From positions 186,001-250,000 of the forward strand of contig JAWPMO010000001.1 of the NCBI GenBank assembly GCA_033344875.1: DNA of 64,000 nucleotides, in the 5' to 3' direction. Positions within the stretch are counted from its first letter, which is position 1, and every line of letters starts with the position of its first letter. Source of the stretch: Ilumatobacteraceae bacterium. Its GTDB lineage: Bacteria; Actinomycetota; Acidimicrobiia; Acidimicrobiales; Ilumatobacteraceae. The notes below the pieces were generated by a model. The model made no database searches and was not told the DNA's origin. It was given only the letters and a program-made list of their open reading frames with translations. Below are positions 17,051 to 26,217 of this stretch, piece by piece. A program made the translations under genes and the position numbers.

Positions 17051-18436
17051 ATGGAGATCGTGACCATCGAGACACCCTCGCTCGGCGACCGGAGCTACCT
17101 CGCCCACGACGGGCACGTCGCATTCGTCGTCGATCCGCAACGTGACATCGACCGTGTGCTGGCTGCTGCCGACGACGCCGGGGTGTCGATCACGCACATC
17201 GCCGAGACGCACGTCCACAACGACTACGTGAGCGGCGGGCTGACCCTGGCGAGGGTGACCGGTGCGACGTACCTCCACGCGGCCGATGCGACACTCTCGT
17301 TCGATCACGAACCGGTCGGCGACGGCGACGTCGTCGACGTCGGGCGGATGCGCGTGACGGTGCATTCGACCCCCGGCCACACGAAGCACCACGTGTCGTA
17401 CTTGGTCGAGGTGCCGGACGAACCGCCGGCGGTGTTCTCCGGCGGTTCGATGCTCTACGGCACCGTCGGGCGCACCGACCTCGTCGCCGACGAAGCCACC
17501 GAGGAGTTGACGCGGGCGCAGTACCGGTCGGTGCACGGTCTCGCTGCCGGATTGCCCGACGACGCCCGCGTGTACCCGACGCACGGCTTCGGCAGCTTCT
17601 GTTCGTCGGCATCGTCCGACGAGGACTCGGATGGAACGCTCGGCACGGAACGGTCGGTCAACGTCGCGCTGACCGCGACCGACGAGGACGCGTTCGTCGA
17701 ACGGCTGCTCGCCGGTCTCGACGCGTACCCGAAGTACTACGCCCAGATGGGCCCGATCAACACCGCGGGCGGCGTGGCGATCGACCTGTCCCCACCCGCC
17801 GACGTCGACCCGGTCGAGCTCGCACGGTGCATCCACCGGGGTGAGTGGGTCGTCGACCTCCGACCCCGGCGTCGGTTCGCCGAGGAGCACCTCGCCGGCA
17901 CGATCGGCATCGAACTCGCCGATGGCTTCTCGACCTACCTGGCGTGGCTGCTGCCCTGGGGAATGCCGGTCACACTGCTGGCCGACGATGCAGACGACAT
18001 CGCCGAGGCGCAACGACAGTTGGTACGGGTCGGCATCGATCGGCCGGCGGGGGCAGCGACCGGCGGTCCCGACCAGTGGTGCGGCGACAGTGAACGTCGC
18101 AGCTACCCGCTGATCGACTTCGCGGGTCTGGGCGACCTCGCCGACCCCGTCGTGCTCGACGTCCGACGCAGCGCCGAACATCGTTCACAGCACGTTCGAG
18201 GCGCTGTGAACGTGCCGCTGCACGAGCTGCTCGATCGGCTCGACGAGGTGCCGGCCGGGCGGGTGCACGTCCATTGCGAGAGCGGCTATCGAGCCTCGAT
18301 CGGTGCCTCGTTGCTCGACCGCGCCGGGCGCGACGTGGTGGTGGTCGACGACGATTTCGAGCGCGCCGACGCCTCCGGCCTGGCGATGGTGTCGGACGAC
18401 GGGGCAGCGGGCGAGGGCAGCGACGCCGCCCCGTGA
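17051..18436 (+). CDS. MBL-fold hydrolase with two rhodanese domains (persulfide dioxygenase-like)
   Basis: The 461-residue protein starts with a glyoxalase-II/ETHE1-type metallo-beta-lactamase domain (1-~245): HVHND gives His54, His56 and Asp58, with later ligands in HSTPGHT and PTHGFGS. Two rhodanese-like domains follow. The first (~255-345) has no catalytic cysteine (LLADDADD at the loop). The second (~355-455) has an intact loop, HCESGYRAS, with Cys409. Such fusions oxidise glutathione/low-molecular-weight persulfides and move sulfane sulfur; in this lineage the thiol could be mycothiol. The GGAG site at 17039-17042 fits ATG 17051. It stands alone between the RCC1 protein and ftsK. Confidence 0.85.
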   Translation: MEIVTIETPSLGDRSYLAHDGHVAFVVDPQRDIDRVLAAADDAGVSITHIAETHVHNDYVSGGLTLARVTGATYLHAADATLSFDHEPVGDGDVVDVGRMRVTVHSTPGHTKHHVSYLVEVPDEPPAVFSGGSMLYGTVGRTDLVADEATEELTRAQYRSVHGLAAGLPDDARVYPTHGFGSFCSSASSDEDSDGTLGTERSVNVALTATDEDAFVERLLAGLDAYPKYYAQMGPINTAGGVAIDLSPPADVDPVELARCIHRGEWVVDLRPRRRFAEEHLAGTIGIELADGFSTYLAWLLPWGMPVTLLADDADDIAEAQRQLVRVGIDRPAGAATGGPDQWCGDSERRSYPLIDFAGLGDLADPVVLDVRRSAEHRSQHVRGAVNVPLHELLDRLDEVPAGRVHVHCESGYRASIGASLLDRAGRDVVVVDDDFERADASGLAMVSDDGAAGEGSDAAP

Positions 18437-18542
18437 GGCGGGTCCCAGGGTGCGACGGGCTGCCGGCTGGCCCGGATCCGTTGGACGGCACGGTCGGCAT
18501 GCCCCGGTCCGCCCGGTCCGGGTTGGTACCGTGGGACAACTC

Positions 18543-21104
18543 ATGAGTACCTGGGGTCCATCCAAGAAGCCGCGCGCCTCGACGTCGAAGAAGTCGACGT
18601 CGGGTTCTTCGCGCTCGTCGTCGAGAACGTCGGCAGGCTCGTCGCGGTCCGGGTCGCGCCAGGGCGGCGTGAAGGATGCGACCCCGCCGGGCACCCGTCG
18701 GCGGGGCCAGGCACAGGCCGACCTCAAGCAGGCCGTCGACGGGCGTGAACACGAGTTCATCGGCTTCGCGTTGCTCGTGGTCGGCGTGCTGCTCGGCCTC
18801 GCGATGTACTTCGATCTCGCCGGCCCGCTCGGTCGCGGCGTCGAGGCGTTCATCGGGTGGTTCGTCGGTTTCGGTCGGTACGTGTTGCCCGTCGTCCTCG
18901 TGTCCTCGGGCATCGCACTCGTCAAGAAGGGCCAGTCGTCGAGCCCGACCCGGCTCGTGATCGGGTGGGGCCTCATCGGGGCCGCGATCCTCGGACTGCT
19001 CCACATCGTCCGCGAGCCGGAGTCGTTCACCGATCTCGACCAGATCGGCGATGCGGGCGGCTGGGTCGGCGCCGCGATCGCGGGGCCGCTCCAGGCATTG
19101 GTCGCGTCCGCCGGTGCGGTCGTCGTCCTGTTCGCCCTGTTCGTCGGCGGCGTCCTGCTGATCACCAGCACGTCGCTCAAGACCATGGCGAGCCGCACCG
19201 GACGCGGGGTCGGCACGGTGGCCCGCCCGATCGGGCGCGTCGCCAAGAAGGCGATCTCCGACCTCTCGACCCTCAACAGCGATCGCGAGGACGATCCACG
19301 CGGCGAACGCCGCAGCGAACGCCGGTCGCGACGCTCGACGCCAACCGACTCCGCCGCCGACACCGGAGAGAACTCGGTCGCCGGCGAGCCGCTGGCACCG
19401 TCGCTGTACGACGGTGCGGCCGACGATGATGCGCTGTTCGCCGACGCACCCAAGAAGGCGCCGGCCAAGCGCCGGAAGAAGCCGGCGGCAGCTCAGCAGC
19501 CGTCGCTGCCGATCGATGGTGAACAGGTGGGCGACTGGGTGCTGCCGCCGCTCAGCTACCTCAAGCAGGCAGGCGAACAGTCGGTCAACATGGCCGAGAT
19601 CGAACGGCGCGGGCAGACGCTGCAGGAATCGCTCGCCCAGCACAACGTCGAGACCGAGCTGATCGGCATGACCGTCGGCCCGACCGTGACCCGGTACGAA
19701 CTCGAACTGGGCCCGGGCGTGAAGGTCGCGAAGATCACGAGCCTCCAGAAAGACATCGCGTACGCGATGGCGGCCACCGACGTCCGCATCCTGGCGCCGA
19801 TCCCCGGTCGGTCGGCGATCGGTGTCGAGGTCCCGAACCATCAGCGCCAACTCGTCGCGCTCGGCGACCTGATGGTGTCGCCCGAGGCGGCCGAGGCCAC
19901 CCACCCGCTCGAGGTCGCCGTCGGCAAGGACATCGCCGGCAAGGCGGTCTTCATGGACCTGTCATCCACGCCGCACCTGCTGATCGCCGGAGCGACCGGC
20001 GCCGGTAAGTCGAGCGGCATCAACTGCATCATCACGTCGCTGCTGATGCGCACCACGCCCGACGACGTGCGCCTCATCCTGATCGACCCGAAGCAGGTCG
20101 AGATGGGTCAGTACCAGCGCCTTCCGCACCTGCTCACGCAGCCGGTCACGAACCCGAAGAAGGCCGCCAACGCCCTCGGCTGGGCCGTCAAGGAGATGGA
20201 GCGGCGCTACGACGTGCTCAGCGAGGTCGGCTACCGCGACATCACCGGTTACAACGACGCCTACGCGAAGGGCGAGATCGAGCCGCCGGTCGGCGTGCAC
20301 CCCGACGACTCGCCGTACGAGCACATGCCGTTCATCGTGGTGGTCGTCGACGAGCTCAACGACCTGATGATGGTCGCCGCGCGCGACGTCGAGGAATCGA
20401 TCACCCGCATCGCCCAGAAGGCCCGAGCGGTCGGTATCCACCTGATCATCGCCACGCAGCGCCCGTCGGTCAACGTGATCACCGGTGTCATCAAGGCCAA
20501 CGTCCCCGCCCGCATGGCGTTCGCGGTGTCGTCGCTCACCGACTCGCGCGTGATCCTCGATCAGCCGGGCGCCGAGAAGTTGGTCGGCAAGGGCGACATG
20601 CTGCTGCTGCCGGGCAACTCGTCGGTGCCGAACCGCATCCAGGGGTCGTTCGTCGGCGAGGACGAGGTTCGCAAGGTGGTCAAGCACTGGCGTCAACAGG
20701 CGCCGGAGCCCACGTACACATCCGAGGTCGAAGGCGACGCCGAGCCGACGCCCGGCACGAGCGGCGGCCCGATGCAGCAGATGACGCTCGACTCGGCGCC
20801 ATCCGGCGGCGTCGGCGGCACGATGGGCCTCGACGTCACCTCCGACGCCAACTCGTTCTCGGCCGGTGACGACGACGAAGACGCGGTGATGATGCGCCAG
20901 GCGATGGAGCTCGTGGTGCGGAGCCAACTCGGGTCCACGTCGATGCTCCAGCGCAAGCTGAAGGTCGGTTTCGCCCGAGCAGGCCGCATCATGGACCTGC
21001 TCGAAACTCGCGGTGTGGTCGGCCCGTCCGAGGGATCGAAGGCCCGCGAGGTGCTGATGACCGTCGAAGAGTTCGAGTTGCTCCAGCAGAACGGCCAGCT
21101 GTGA
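18543..21104 (+). CDS. ftsK: DNA translocase FtsK/SpoIIIE
   Basis: This 853-residue septal DNA pump moves chromosome ends across the closing division site. A Ser/Arg-rich cytoplasmic tail (1-60) is followed by four membrane helices (~75-220) and a charged linker. The alpha/beta motor starts near residue 340, with Walker A GATGAGKSS at 483-491 and Walker B VVVVDELNDLM. The C-terminal winged-helix gamma domain, which reads chromosome polarity sequences, is VVRSQLGSTSMLQRKLKVGFARAGRIMDLLE. ATG 18543 is ten bases after TACCGT (18527-18532). It is part of the conserved dapA-rnj-ftsK neighbourhood, here separated by two inserted genes. Confidence 0.95.
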   Translation: MSTWGPSKKPRASTSKKSTSGSSRSSSRTSAGSSRSGSRQGGVKDATPPGTRRRGQAQADLKQAVDGREHEFIGFALLVVGVLLGLAMYFDLAGPLGRGVEAFIGWFVGFGRYVLPVVLVSSGIALVKKGQSSSPTRLVIGWGLIGAAILGLLHIVREPESFTDLDQIGDAGGWVGAAIAGPLQALVASAGAVVVLFALFVGGVLLITSTSLKTMASRTGRGVGTVARPIGRVAKKAISDLSTLNSDREDDPRGERRSERRSRRSTPTDSAADTGENSVAGEPLAPSLYDGAADDDALFADAPKKAPAKRRKKPAAAQQPSLPIDGEQVGDWVLPPLSYLKQAGEQSVNMAEIERRGQTLQESLAQHNVETELIGMTVGPTVTRYELELGPGVKVAKITSLQKDIAYAMAATDVRILAPIPGRSAIGVEVPNHQRQLVALGDLMVSPEAAEATHPLEVAVGKDIAGKAVFMDLSSTPHLLIAGATGAGKSSGINCIITSLLMRTTPDDVRLILIDPKQVEMGQYQRLPHLLTQPVTNPKKAANALGWAVKEMERRYDVLSEVGYRDITGYNDAYAKGEIEPPVGVHPDDSPYEHMPFIVVVVDELNDLMMVAARDVEESITRIAQKARAVGIHLIIATQRPSVNVITGVIKANVPARMAFAVSSLTDSRVILDQPGAEKLVGKGDMLLLPGNSSVPNRIQGSFVGEDEVRKVVKHWRQQAPEPTYTSEVEGDAEPTPGTSGGPMQQMTLDSAPSGGVGGTMGLDVTSDANSFSAGDDDEDAVMMRQAMELVVRSQLGSTSMLQRKLKVGFARAGRIMDLLETRGVVGPSEGSKAREVLMTVEEFELLQQNGQL

Positions 21105-21160
21105 CGGCCGCCCGATCCTCCCGGCACGTTTGACGGCACGGGGGCGGGGCAGTCTTGACC

Positions 21161-21598
21161 ATGATGGAACAGGTGGGTGCTGACGACGGGTGGGGCGCAC
21201 GCGTCCGCCTGCGTTCGGTCGCCGATCTGTCGATGATGCGACGTCGGGTGCGCCAGGAACTGGTCGACGCCGGGATCGCCGCCGGCAAGGTCGCCGACAC
21301 GGTGCTCGTCGTGTCCGAGCTGGCGACCAACGCGTTCGAGGCGTCCCAACCGGGGACGTCGGTTGTCGTGCGGCTACGGATCGGCCGACCGGCCGCTCGC
21401 AGCGCCCGGCACATCGAGGTCGACGTCGACAACGTCGGCGCTCCGGTCGACGGCCATCTCGTGCCCCGGTCCGAGCACATGAGCGAGCAGAGCTCGCTGG
21501 CAGGACGCGGCTTGGCGATCGCGGCGACGCTCGGCGACGTCGTGGTCGAGGGACGCATCGGCGGGAGCCGCGCGATGTTCCGCACGCCCACCGACTGA
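21161..21598 (+). CDS. Anti-sigma-factor-like ATP-binding protein (HATPase_c)
   Basis: About 145 residues, of the serine-kinase/anti-sigma (RsbW/SpoIIAB-like) GHKL fold. The N-box SELATNAFEAS (ExxxN) and a glycine-rich lid, SLAGRGLAIAATL, are visible. The D-x-G box is altered to VDNVGAPV. Such proteins in actinobacteria control alternative sigma factors or act as phosphatase partners. No sigma or anti-anti-sigma gene lies nearby. ATG 21161 or 21164 is preferred over TTG 21155; the choice changes only the first residues. About 190 bases without genes follow before the convergent amidohydrolase stop. Confidence 0.75.
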   Translation: MMEQVGADDGWGARVRLRSVADLSMMRRRVRQELVDAGIAAGKVADTVLVVSELATNAFEASQPGTSVVVRLRIGRPAARSARHIEVDVDNVGAPVDGHLVPRSEHMSEQSSLAGRGLAIAATLGDVVVEGRIGGSRAMFRTPTD

Positions 21599-21784
21599 CC
21601 TGCTCGGCCGTTCCCGCCCGGCCAACAGCGCGATCACGTGTTGTGCCTGGAGGATCAGCGGATAGGTCGCTCCGCTCCTCTTCATTCCGCTGATTCCTCC
21701 CCGTATCCATTGGGAGTGTCGAGCGGCCAGGTTCGGCAGAGCCTCACCTATCCGCTCGACCTCCTGGCACAACTCGCGATTCGG

Positions 21785-23395
21785 TCAGCGTTCGTAGACA
21801 GGTGCGCCGGCGAGCCAGGTCTGATCGACCTGCGCTCCGGCGATCTCCTCACCGGCGATCGCGGTGATGTCCTGGTCGAGCACGATCAGATCGGCCCGCT
21901 GCCCGACGGCGATCTCACCGACATCGTCGTCGAAGGCCTGGTAGGCACTGCCCTTCGTGTATGCACGGATCGCCTGCAGGATCGGGATCCGTTCCTCCGG
22001 GAGCCATCCGCCGAACGGCTCACCACGTGCGTTCAGGCGGGTCACCGCGGTCGCCAGGCCGTCGAGCGGACGATGCGACGAGACGGGCCAGTCGGAGCCG
22101 AAGCTGATCGGTGCACCCGACCGGGCGAGCGTGCCGATCGGATATTGGAGCGCCGAACGTTGCGGGCCGAGGCGCGGGAAGGTGAGGTCGAGCATCGAGT
22201 CGTCGTGCTGTGCCCAGAGGGGTTCGAAGTTGGCGATCACGCCGAGCGCGACGAACCGCGGTCGGTCGGCCGGGTGCACGAGTTGGGTGTGGGCGATCAC
22301 GGGGCGCCGGTCGCGTCGGCCGTTCTGACGTGCGGCGTGCTCGATCGCGTCGAGTGCCATCCGAACGCCGGCATCGCCGATCGCGTGGACGTGGATCTGG
22401 AAACCGTCGGCGTCGAACGCCCTGACGGCCTCGGCGAGCCCCTCGGCCGACCAGTTCGGGAGACCGCACGAGTGCGGTGCGTCCTCGTAGGGCTCGAGCA
22501 GGTATCCGGTGCCGGCCTCGATCACCCCGTCGGCGAAGAACTTGATCGTGTTCGCCGACACGGCCGCCGGTCGGCCACCGTCGGCCTTCGCTCGTCGGCG
22601 TCCCTCGACGAATCCGTCCCGCTGCCGTCGCCAGGTCGCCGGGTCGGCCCGGAACGCGGCGTTGAAACCGCACGGCGCTCCGGCCCGAGCGCGGTCCAGG
22701 TAGACGTCGAGTTCGTCGAGCCGCACCGAGGCGTCCTGCGCCCAGACGATGCCCTCCATCGACATCAGGCGGATCGCCTTGGCGAGACCTCGGTGTTGCG
22801 TGTCCGTACCGATCGTCGGCACGTGTCCGTCGAAGAGGCCCATGCCGCCGAACTCCAGGAACATGCCGATCGGCGCGCCGTCGCCGTCACGGACGATCTC
22901 GCCGAGCGGGGGTTCTGGCGTGTCGGCGGTGATGCCCGCCGCTGCCATCGCGGCGGAGTTCGCCCACACCGCGTGGTTGTCGGTGGGGTAGAGGGTGACG
23001 GGACGGTCGGGGCAGGCTGCGTCGAGCCACTCGGCTCGGCCGAACGCATCCGGCAGGATCGACGGGTCGTAGCAGCGGCCGACCACCCACGCCTCGTCGG
23101 AATGGTCGACGCGCCATCTCCGCAGCGCATCCAGGGTGCCGTCGAGGGTGCTGATGCCGGTGAAGTCGAGCGACAGTCGGTTCGTGCCGGCGTGCAGGGG
23201 ATGGGCGTGGCCGTCGCGGAACGCCGGGAGCAGCGGGCGCCCGTCGAGTTCGACCACGCGGTCGAACGATGCTCGCCAACGCTCTGCCTCGTCGCCGACG
23301 GCGACGATCCGGCCGCCCGACACGGCGACCGCGTTCGGGACCGGGCCGCCGTCGAACGTCACGACCGGACCACCCCTGAAGAGCACCGACGTCAT
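21785..23395 (-). CDS. Amidohydrolase family protein (YtcJ-like)
   Basis: The 536-residue metal-dependent hydrolase has a TIM-barrel core flanked by a small beta-sandwich built from both ends (N-terminal FRGGPVVTFDGG..VAVSGGRIVAVGDEAE; C-terminal GQRADLIVLDQD). Metal ligands are likely the HAH in DGHAHPLH and the histidines in HVHAIGDAG and HTQLVHP. The late aspartate is in FGSDWPVSSHRP. YtcJ-like members act on formamides or exoenzyme substrates, but specificity varies widely and is not predictable here. A CATGAT hexamer lies six bases upstream of the ATG on the minus strand, consistent with leaderless transcription. The DUF445 gene lies 27 bases upstream on the same strand. Confidence 0.85.
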   Translation of the reverse strand: MTSVLFRGGPVVTFDGGPVPNAVAVSGGRIVAVGDEAERWRASFDRVVELDGRPLLPAFRDGHAHPLHAGTNRLSLDFTGISTLDGTLDALRRWRVDHSDEAWVVGRCYDPSILPDAFGRAEWLDAACPDRPVTLYPTDNHAVWANSAAMAAAGITADTPEPPLGEIVRDGDGAPIGMFLEFGGMGLFDGHVPTIGTDTQHRGLAKAIRLMSMEGIVWAQDASVRLDELDVYLDRARAGAPCGFNAAFRADPATWRRQRDGFVEGRRRAKADGGRPAAVSANTIKFFADGVIEAGTGYLLEPYEDAPHSCGLPNWSAEGLAEAVRAFDADGFQIHVHAIGDAGVRMALDAIEHAARQNGRRDRRPVIAHTQLVHPADRPRFVALGVIANFEPLWAQHDDSMLDLTFPRLGPQRSALQYPIGTLARSGAPISFGSDWPVSSHRPLDGLATAVTRLNARGEPFGGWLPEERIPILQAIRAYTKGSAYQAFDDDVGEIAVGQRADLIVLDQDITAIAGEEIAGAQVDQTWLAGAPVYER

Positions 23396-23422
23396 GCCGG
23401 CATCATGCCAGGTCGCGAACAG

Positions 23423-24667
23423 TCAGAGGAGTTCGCTGAGCGCGTGGATGACGATGCCGGCGAGACCGCCGACGAGCGTGCCATTGATGCGGATGAACTG
23501 CAGGTCGCGGCCGACCTGGAGCTCCATCTTCTCGGCGGTCGATTCGCCGTCCCAGCGCTCGACGGTGTTGGCGATCAGATCGCCGACCTCGCTGCGGTAC
23601 CGGTCGATCACGTACCCGACGGCACGCTCGACCCAGTCGTTCACCTTGAGCTGCAGCGTCGGGTCGGTGCTCAGACGGGCACCGAGTTGCTGCAGGCTGG
23701 TCGCGGCCCTCACCCGGAGTTCGGAGTCGGGATCGTTGGCGGCGTCGATCATCGCCTGCTTGGTGCCGAGCCACAGCGACTCGATCCAGGCCCGGAACTC
23801 GGGGTGGTCGAGCAATTCGTCCTTGAGCGCCTCACCCTTGGCGAGCATCTCGGGATCGTGCTTGAGCCGTTCGGCGAGTGCTGCGACCCGGGTGTCGACC
23901 GAACCGCGCACCTCGTGGTGCGGGTCGGCGCCGACGTCGGCGATGAAGCTGCCGACGGCGGTGTAGATCTTCTCGAACACGCGGTCGTCGATCGGCTCGG
24001 GCACCCACCACGGCGACTCCTCGTCGAGCCGCTTGCGGAACGTCGTCCGGTTGTCGTCGAGGAACCCGCCGAGGCCGACGAGCACCGAGTCGAGTAGCCG
24101 TTGATGGTGGCCGCCGTCGATCGTGAGATCGATCGCCTTGCCGAACAGGGGAGCGGCAGGGGTGGAGGAGATCCGGCGCCGGACGACGCCTTCGAGGCCG
24201 TGCTGGACCTCCTTGTCGTCGAGGACCTCGAGCGTGCCCTTCAGCGCGTCGCCGAGCGCCTCGCTCGCGCGCTGGGCGTTGGCGGGTTCGGAAAGCCACA
24301 CGCCGAGTCGGCGACCGATGTCGGCGTGGGCGAGTCGCTCGCCGAGCACCTCCTCGGTCAGGAAGTTGCTCTCGACGAACTCGCCGAGGCTGCGGCCGAT
24401 CTGGTCTTTGCGCTTCGGGATGATCGCCGTGTGCGGGATCGGGAGGCGGAGTGGGTGACGGAACAGGGCGGTCACCGCGAACCAGTCCGCGAGTGCTCCG
24501 ACCATCGCCGCCTCCGAGAACGCACGGACGTATCCGACCCAGCCTTCGCCGCCGTGGACGTTGGTGATCACGTACACGACCGCGGCCGCGACCAGGAGCG
24601 CGAGTGCCACGGCCTTCATCCGCCGCAGGCTGCGTAGCCGTTCGGCGTCGTTCTGGCCCGGTTCCAT
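23423..24667 (-). CDS. DUF445 family membrane protein
   Basis: The 414-residue protein has an N-terminal membrane segment (~17-35) and the family hallmark GALADWFAVTALFRHPLRLPIPHTAIIP at about residues 57-84. A long helical domain follows, and the protein ends in a C-terminal membrane helix (INGTLVGGLAGIVIHAL). DUF445 proteins are inner-membrane proteins of unknown role. TAGCGT at 24676-24681 (minus strand) is eight bases before the ATG. It is divergent from the carboxymuconolactone-decarboxylase-like gene, with a 46-base shared promoter region. The amidohydrolase follows on the same strand and may be co-transcribed. Confidence 0.85.
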   Translation of the reverse strand: MEPGQNDAERLRSLRRMKAVALALLVAAAVVYVITNVHGGEGWVGYVRAFSEAAMVGALADWFAVTALFRHPLRLPIPHTAIIPKRKDQIGRSLGEFVESNFLTEEVLGERLAHADIGRRLGVWLSEPANAQRASEALGDALKGTLEVLDDKEVQHGLEGVVRRRISSTPAAPLFGKAIDLTIDGGHHQRLLDSVLVGLGGFLDDNRTTFRKRLDEESPWWVPEPIDDRVFEKIYTAVGSFIADVGADPHHEVRGSVDTRVAALAERLKHDPEMLAKGEALKDELLDHPEFRAWIESLWLGTKQAMIDAANDPDSELRVRAATSLQQLGARLSTDPTLQLKVNDWVERAVGYVIDRYRSEVGDLIANTVERWDGESTAEKMELQVGRDLQFIRINGTLVGGLAGIVIHALSELL

Positions 24668-24675
24668 CGGCTCGG

Positions 24676-24707
24676 ACGCTACCTGTCGTGCTGCCCCGTT
24701 CTACGGT
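24676..24707. promoter_or_regulatory. Compact divergent leaderless promoters
   Basis: The 46 bases between the two start codons contain TAGCGT on the minus strand (24676-24681, eight bases from ATG 24667) and TACGGT on the plus strand (24702-24707, six bases from ATG 24714). Each gene's -35 region must overlap the other gene's -10, so transcription in the two directions probably interferes. Confidence 0.55.
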
Positions 24708-24713
24708 GGGTGG

Positions 24714-25289
24714 ATGACGCGACTGAGCATGATCGGCCCATCCGGACTGTCCGAGGAGCAGCAGCAGCTGTGGGACGGCTTGACGGCGAGCCGCGGGAGC
24801 GGACTCGAACTGACCGATGAGCACGGGCATCTCGTCGGCCCGTTCAACGCCTGGCTGCACGTGCCGAAGATCGGTCGGCGGCTGTCGTCGCTCGGTGCCC
24901 ACCTCCGGTTCGAGACCTCGATCGAACGACGGCTGAGCGAGGTCGCGATCTGCACGGTCGGGGCGCACTGGCGCTCCGAGTTCGAGTTCTTCGCCCATGC
25001 GCCGATGGCGCTCGAACACGGTGTCGATCCGTCGGTGATCGAGGCGCTCCGGGCCGGAGAGGTGCCGTCGTTCGATCGCGACGACGAGCAGATCGTGTAC
25101 GAGGTGGCCCGCCAACTGTTGAACGATCGACGGGTGACCGACTCGACGTATGCGTCGGCCGAGTCCCTGCTGGGCGAGGCGGGCATGGTCGAACTCGTGG
25201 CGCTGATCGGCTACTACTGCCTGATCTCGATGCTGCTCAACCTGTTCGAGGTGCCGCTCCCCGGCGACGCCGAACCCAACTGGCCGTGA
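24714..25289 (+). CDS. Carboxymuconolactone decarboxylase/AhpD-fold protein
   Basis: The 191-residue all-helical protein matches the AhpD-like family in its core (ERRLSEVAICTVGAHWRSEFEFFAHAPMALEHGV), where the aspartate/glutamate-histidine network is kept. The redox CxxC of true AhpD is absent: only one cysteine occurs, in AICTVG. It is therefore not an alkylhydroperoxidase and more likely a decarboxylase- or lactonase-type member, or of unknown activity. ATG 24714 follows TACGGT by six bases, which excludes the longer upstream frame. The stop overlaps the GTG of the next gene (GTGA), so the two are translationally coupled. Confidence 0.82.
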   Translation: MTRLSMIGPSGLSEEQQQLWDGLTASRGSGLELTDEHGHLVGPFNAWLHVPKIGRRLSSLGAHLRFETSIERRLSEVAICTVGAHWRSEFEFFAHAPMALEHGVDPSVIEALRAGEVPSFDRDDEQIVYEVARQLLNDRRVTDSTYASAESLLGEAGMVELVALIGYYCLISMLLNLFEVPLPGDAEPNWP

Positions 25290-25723
25290 GCGCGTCCGGC
25301 CCCGATCGAGGAGAACCGGACGAGTTCGCGCTCACCGCCGATGAACGGCGGCAGGTCGAGCGCTCCATCGAGCGCGAGAGTGTGTGGCATCTCATCTGGC
25401 TGGGGCTGGCGATCACGTTCGTCGCCGGGATCGGTCTGTGGTTCGCGAAGTGGGACGCGGCGACGTTCGACAGGTTCGATTCGGTCGACGGACGGACCAT
25501 CGCCGTGCCGTACGAGTGCAACGCGCCGGTGCGAGTCCACGTCGACGAACGGGCAGATCGGGTCGTGGTGCGACTCGAGACCCGCACGCCCGCCAACAAC
25601 CAGGATTGCGCGAACTCGGTGTGCGTGCACCTCGATGCGCCGCTCGGTGATCGGCCCGTGATCGACGAGCGGACCGGCTCGACGGCTCGTCGCGGGTTCG
25701 ACGATTTCTGCGGTGAGCCCTAG
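25286..25723 (+). CDS. Single-pass membrane protein, unknown function
   Basis: The 145-residue protein starts at a GTG that overlaps the stop of the upstream gene. A charged N-terminus (residues 1-35) precedes one membrane helix (VWHLIWLGLAITFVAGIGLWF, split around residues 33-53). An external domain of ~90 residues has cysteines in YECNAP, NQDCANSVCVH and DFCGEP, which could form two disulfides. No family is recognised. Coupling to the AhpD-fold gene suggests a joint role, but nothing more can be said. Confidence 0.7.
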   Translation: MSASGPDRGEPDEFALTADERRQVERSIERESVWHLIWLGLAITFVAGIGLWFAKWDAATFDRFDSVDGRTIAVPYECNAPVRVHVDERADRVVVRLETRTPANNQDCANSVCVHLDAPLGDRPVIDERTGSTARRGFDDFCGEP

Positions 25724-25732
25724 CAGCAACAC

Positions 25733-26134
25733 CTAGCTCGCCGGTGGGCCGAGCAGGTCCCAGCGGTTGCCGGCGATGTCGTCGAACACGACGACTCGGC
25801 CGTACGGCTCGTCTCGTGGTTCGCCGTGGAAGGTGACGTCGGCATCGACCATGCGCTCGTAGGCGGCGTCGAAGTCGTCGACCTCGAGGAAGAACGAGAC
25901 CCGGCCGCCGGTCTGATCGCCGACACGGGCCGACTGTTCAGCGCCTCGCGCCTCGGCCAGGAGGAGTCCGGTCTCGGCCCCCGGCGGGCGCACGACGACC
26001 CACCGCTTCGGTAGGCCGTCGTTCGTGAGCGACGGAGCGTCCTCGACCAGGTCGAAGCCCATCACGTCGACGAAGAACTGGATCGCCGGGTCGTAGTCGT
26101 CGACGACGAGCGTGACGAGTCCGAGGTGTGCCAT
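25733..26134 (-). CDS. VOC-superfamily (glyoxalase/dioxygenase-like) protein
   Basis: This 133-residue protein contains two beta-alpha-beta-beta-beta modules: GLVTLVVDDYDPAIQFFVDVMGFDLVED and RVSFFLEVDDFDAAYERMVDADVTF. It ends FDDIAGNRWDLLGP, a typical VOC finish. The expected metal position near residue 3 is His (MAHLGLV). It resembles glyoxalase-I-like or bleomycin-resistance-like members; the substrate is unknown. A much longer frame through the same codons extends upstream, but it lacks any coding sense before ATG 26134. Confidence 0.85.
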   Translation of the reverse strand: MAHLGLVTLVVDDYDPAIQFFVDVMGFDLVEDAPSLTNDGLPKRWVVVRPPGAETGLLLAEARGAEQSARVGDQTGGRVSFFLEVDDFDAAYERMVDADVTFHGEPRDEPYGRVVVFDDIAGNRWDLLGPPAS

Positions 26135-26162
26135 GGGGGGAGTCTCGCGTGCCGCGCCCGAA

Positions 26163-26210
26163 CGCGACCGTTCGCCCCGACCGATGGTCGGAGCGAACGG
26201 ACGAGTCGCG
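26163..26210 (-). terminator. Strong nested hairpin after the 26.2-27.5 kb lipoprotein gene
   Basis: CGCGA/TCGCG forms the outer stem, CCGTTCGC/GCGAACGG (26168-26175/26193-26200) the middle stem, and CCGACC/GGTCGG (26177-26182/26186-26191) the inner stem with loop GAT. It lies eight bases beyond the stop of the lipoprotein gene on the minus strand. No T-run follows, but the fold is the strongest intergenic one seen in the window. Confidence 0.6.
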
Positions 26211-26217
26211 GCTCGGG

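Noticed and set aside
18303-18542. N-terminal extension of FtsK upstream of ATG 18543
   Set aside because: The extension overlaps the rhodanese domain of the previous gene in another frame and has no coding sense. A -10 element lies ten bases before 18543.
24714-25289. AhpD-type alkylhydroperoxidase activity
   Set aside because: The fold matches, but the CxxC redox pair is missing, so peroxidase function is not supported.
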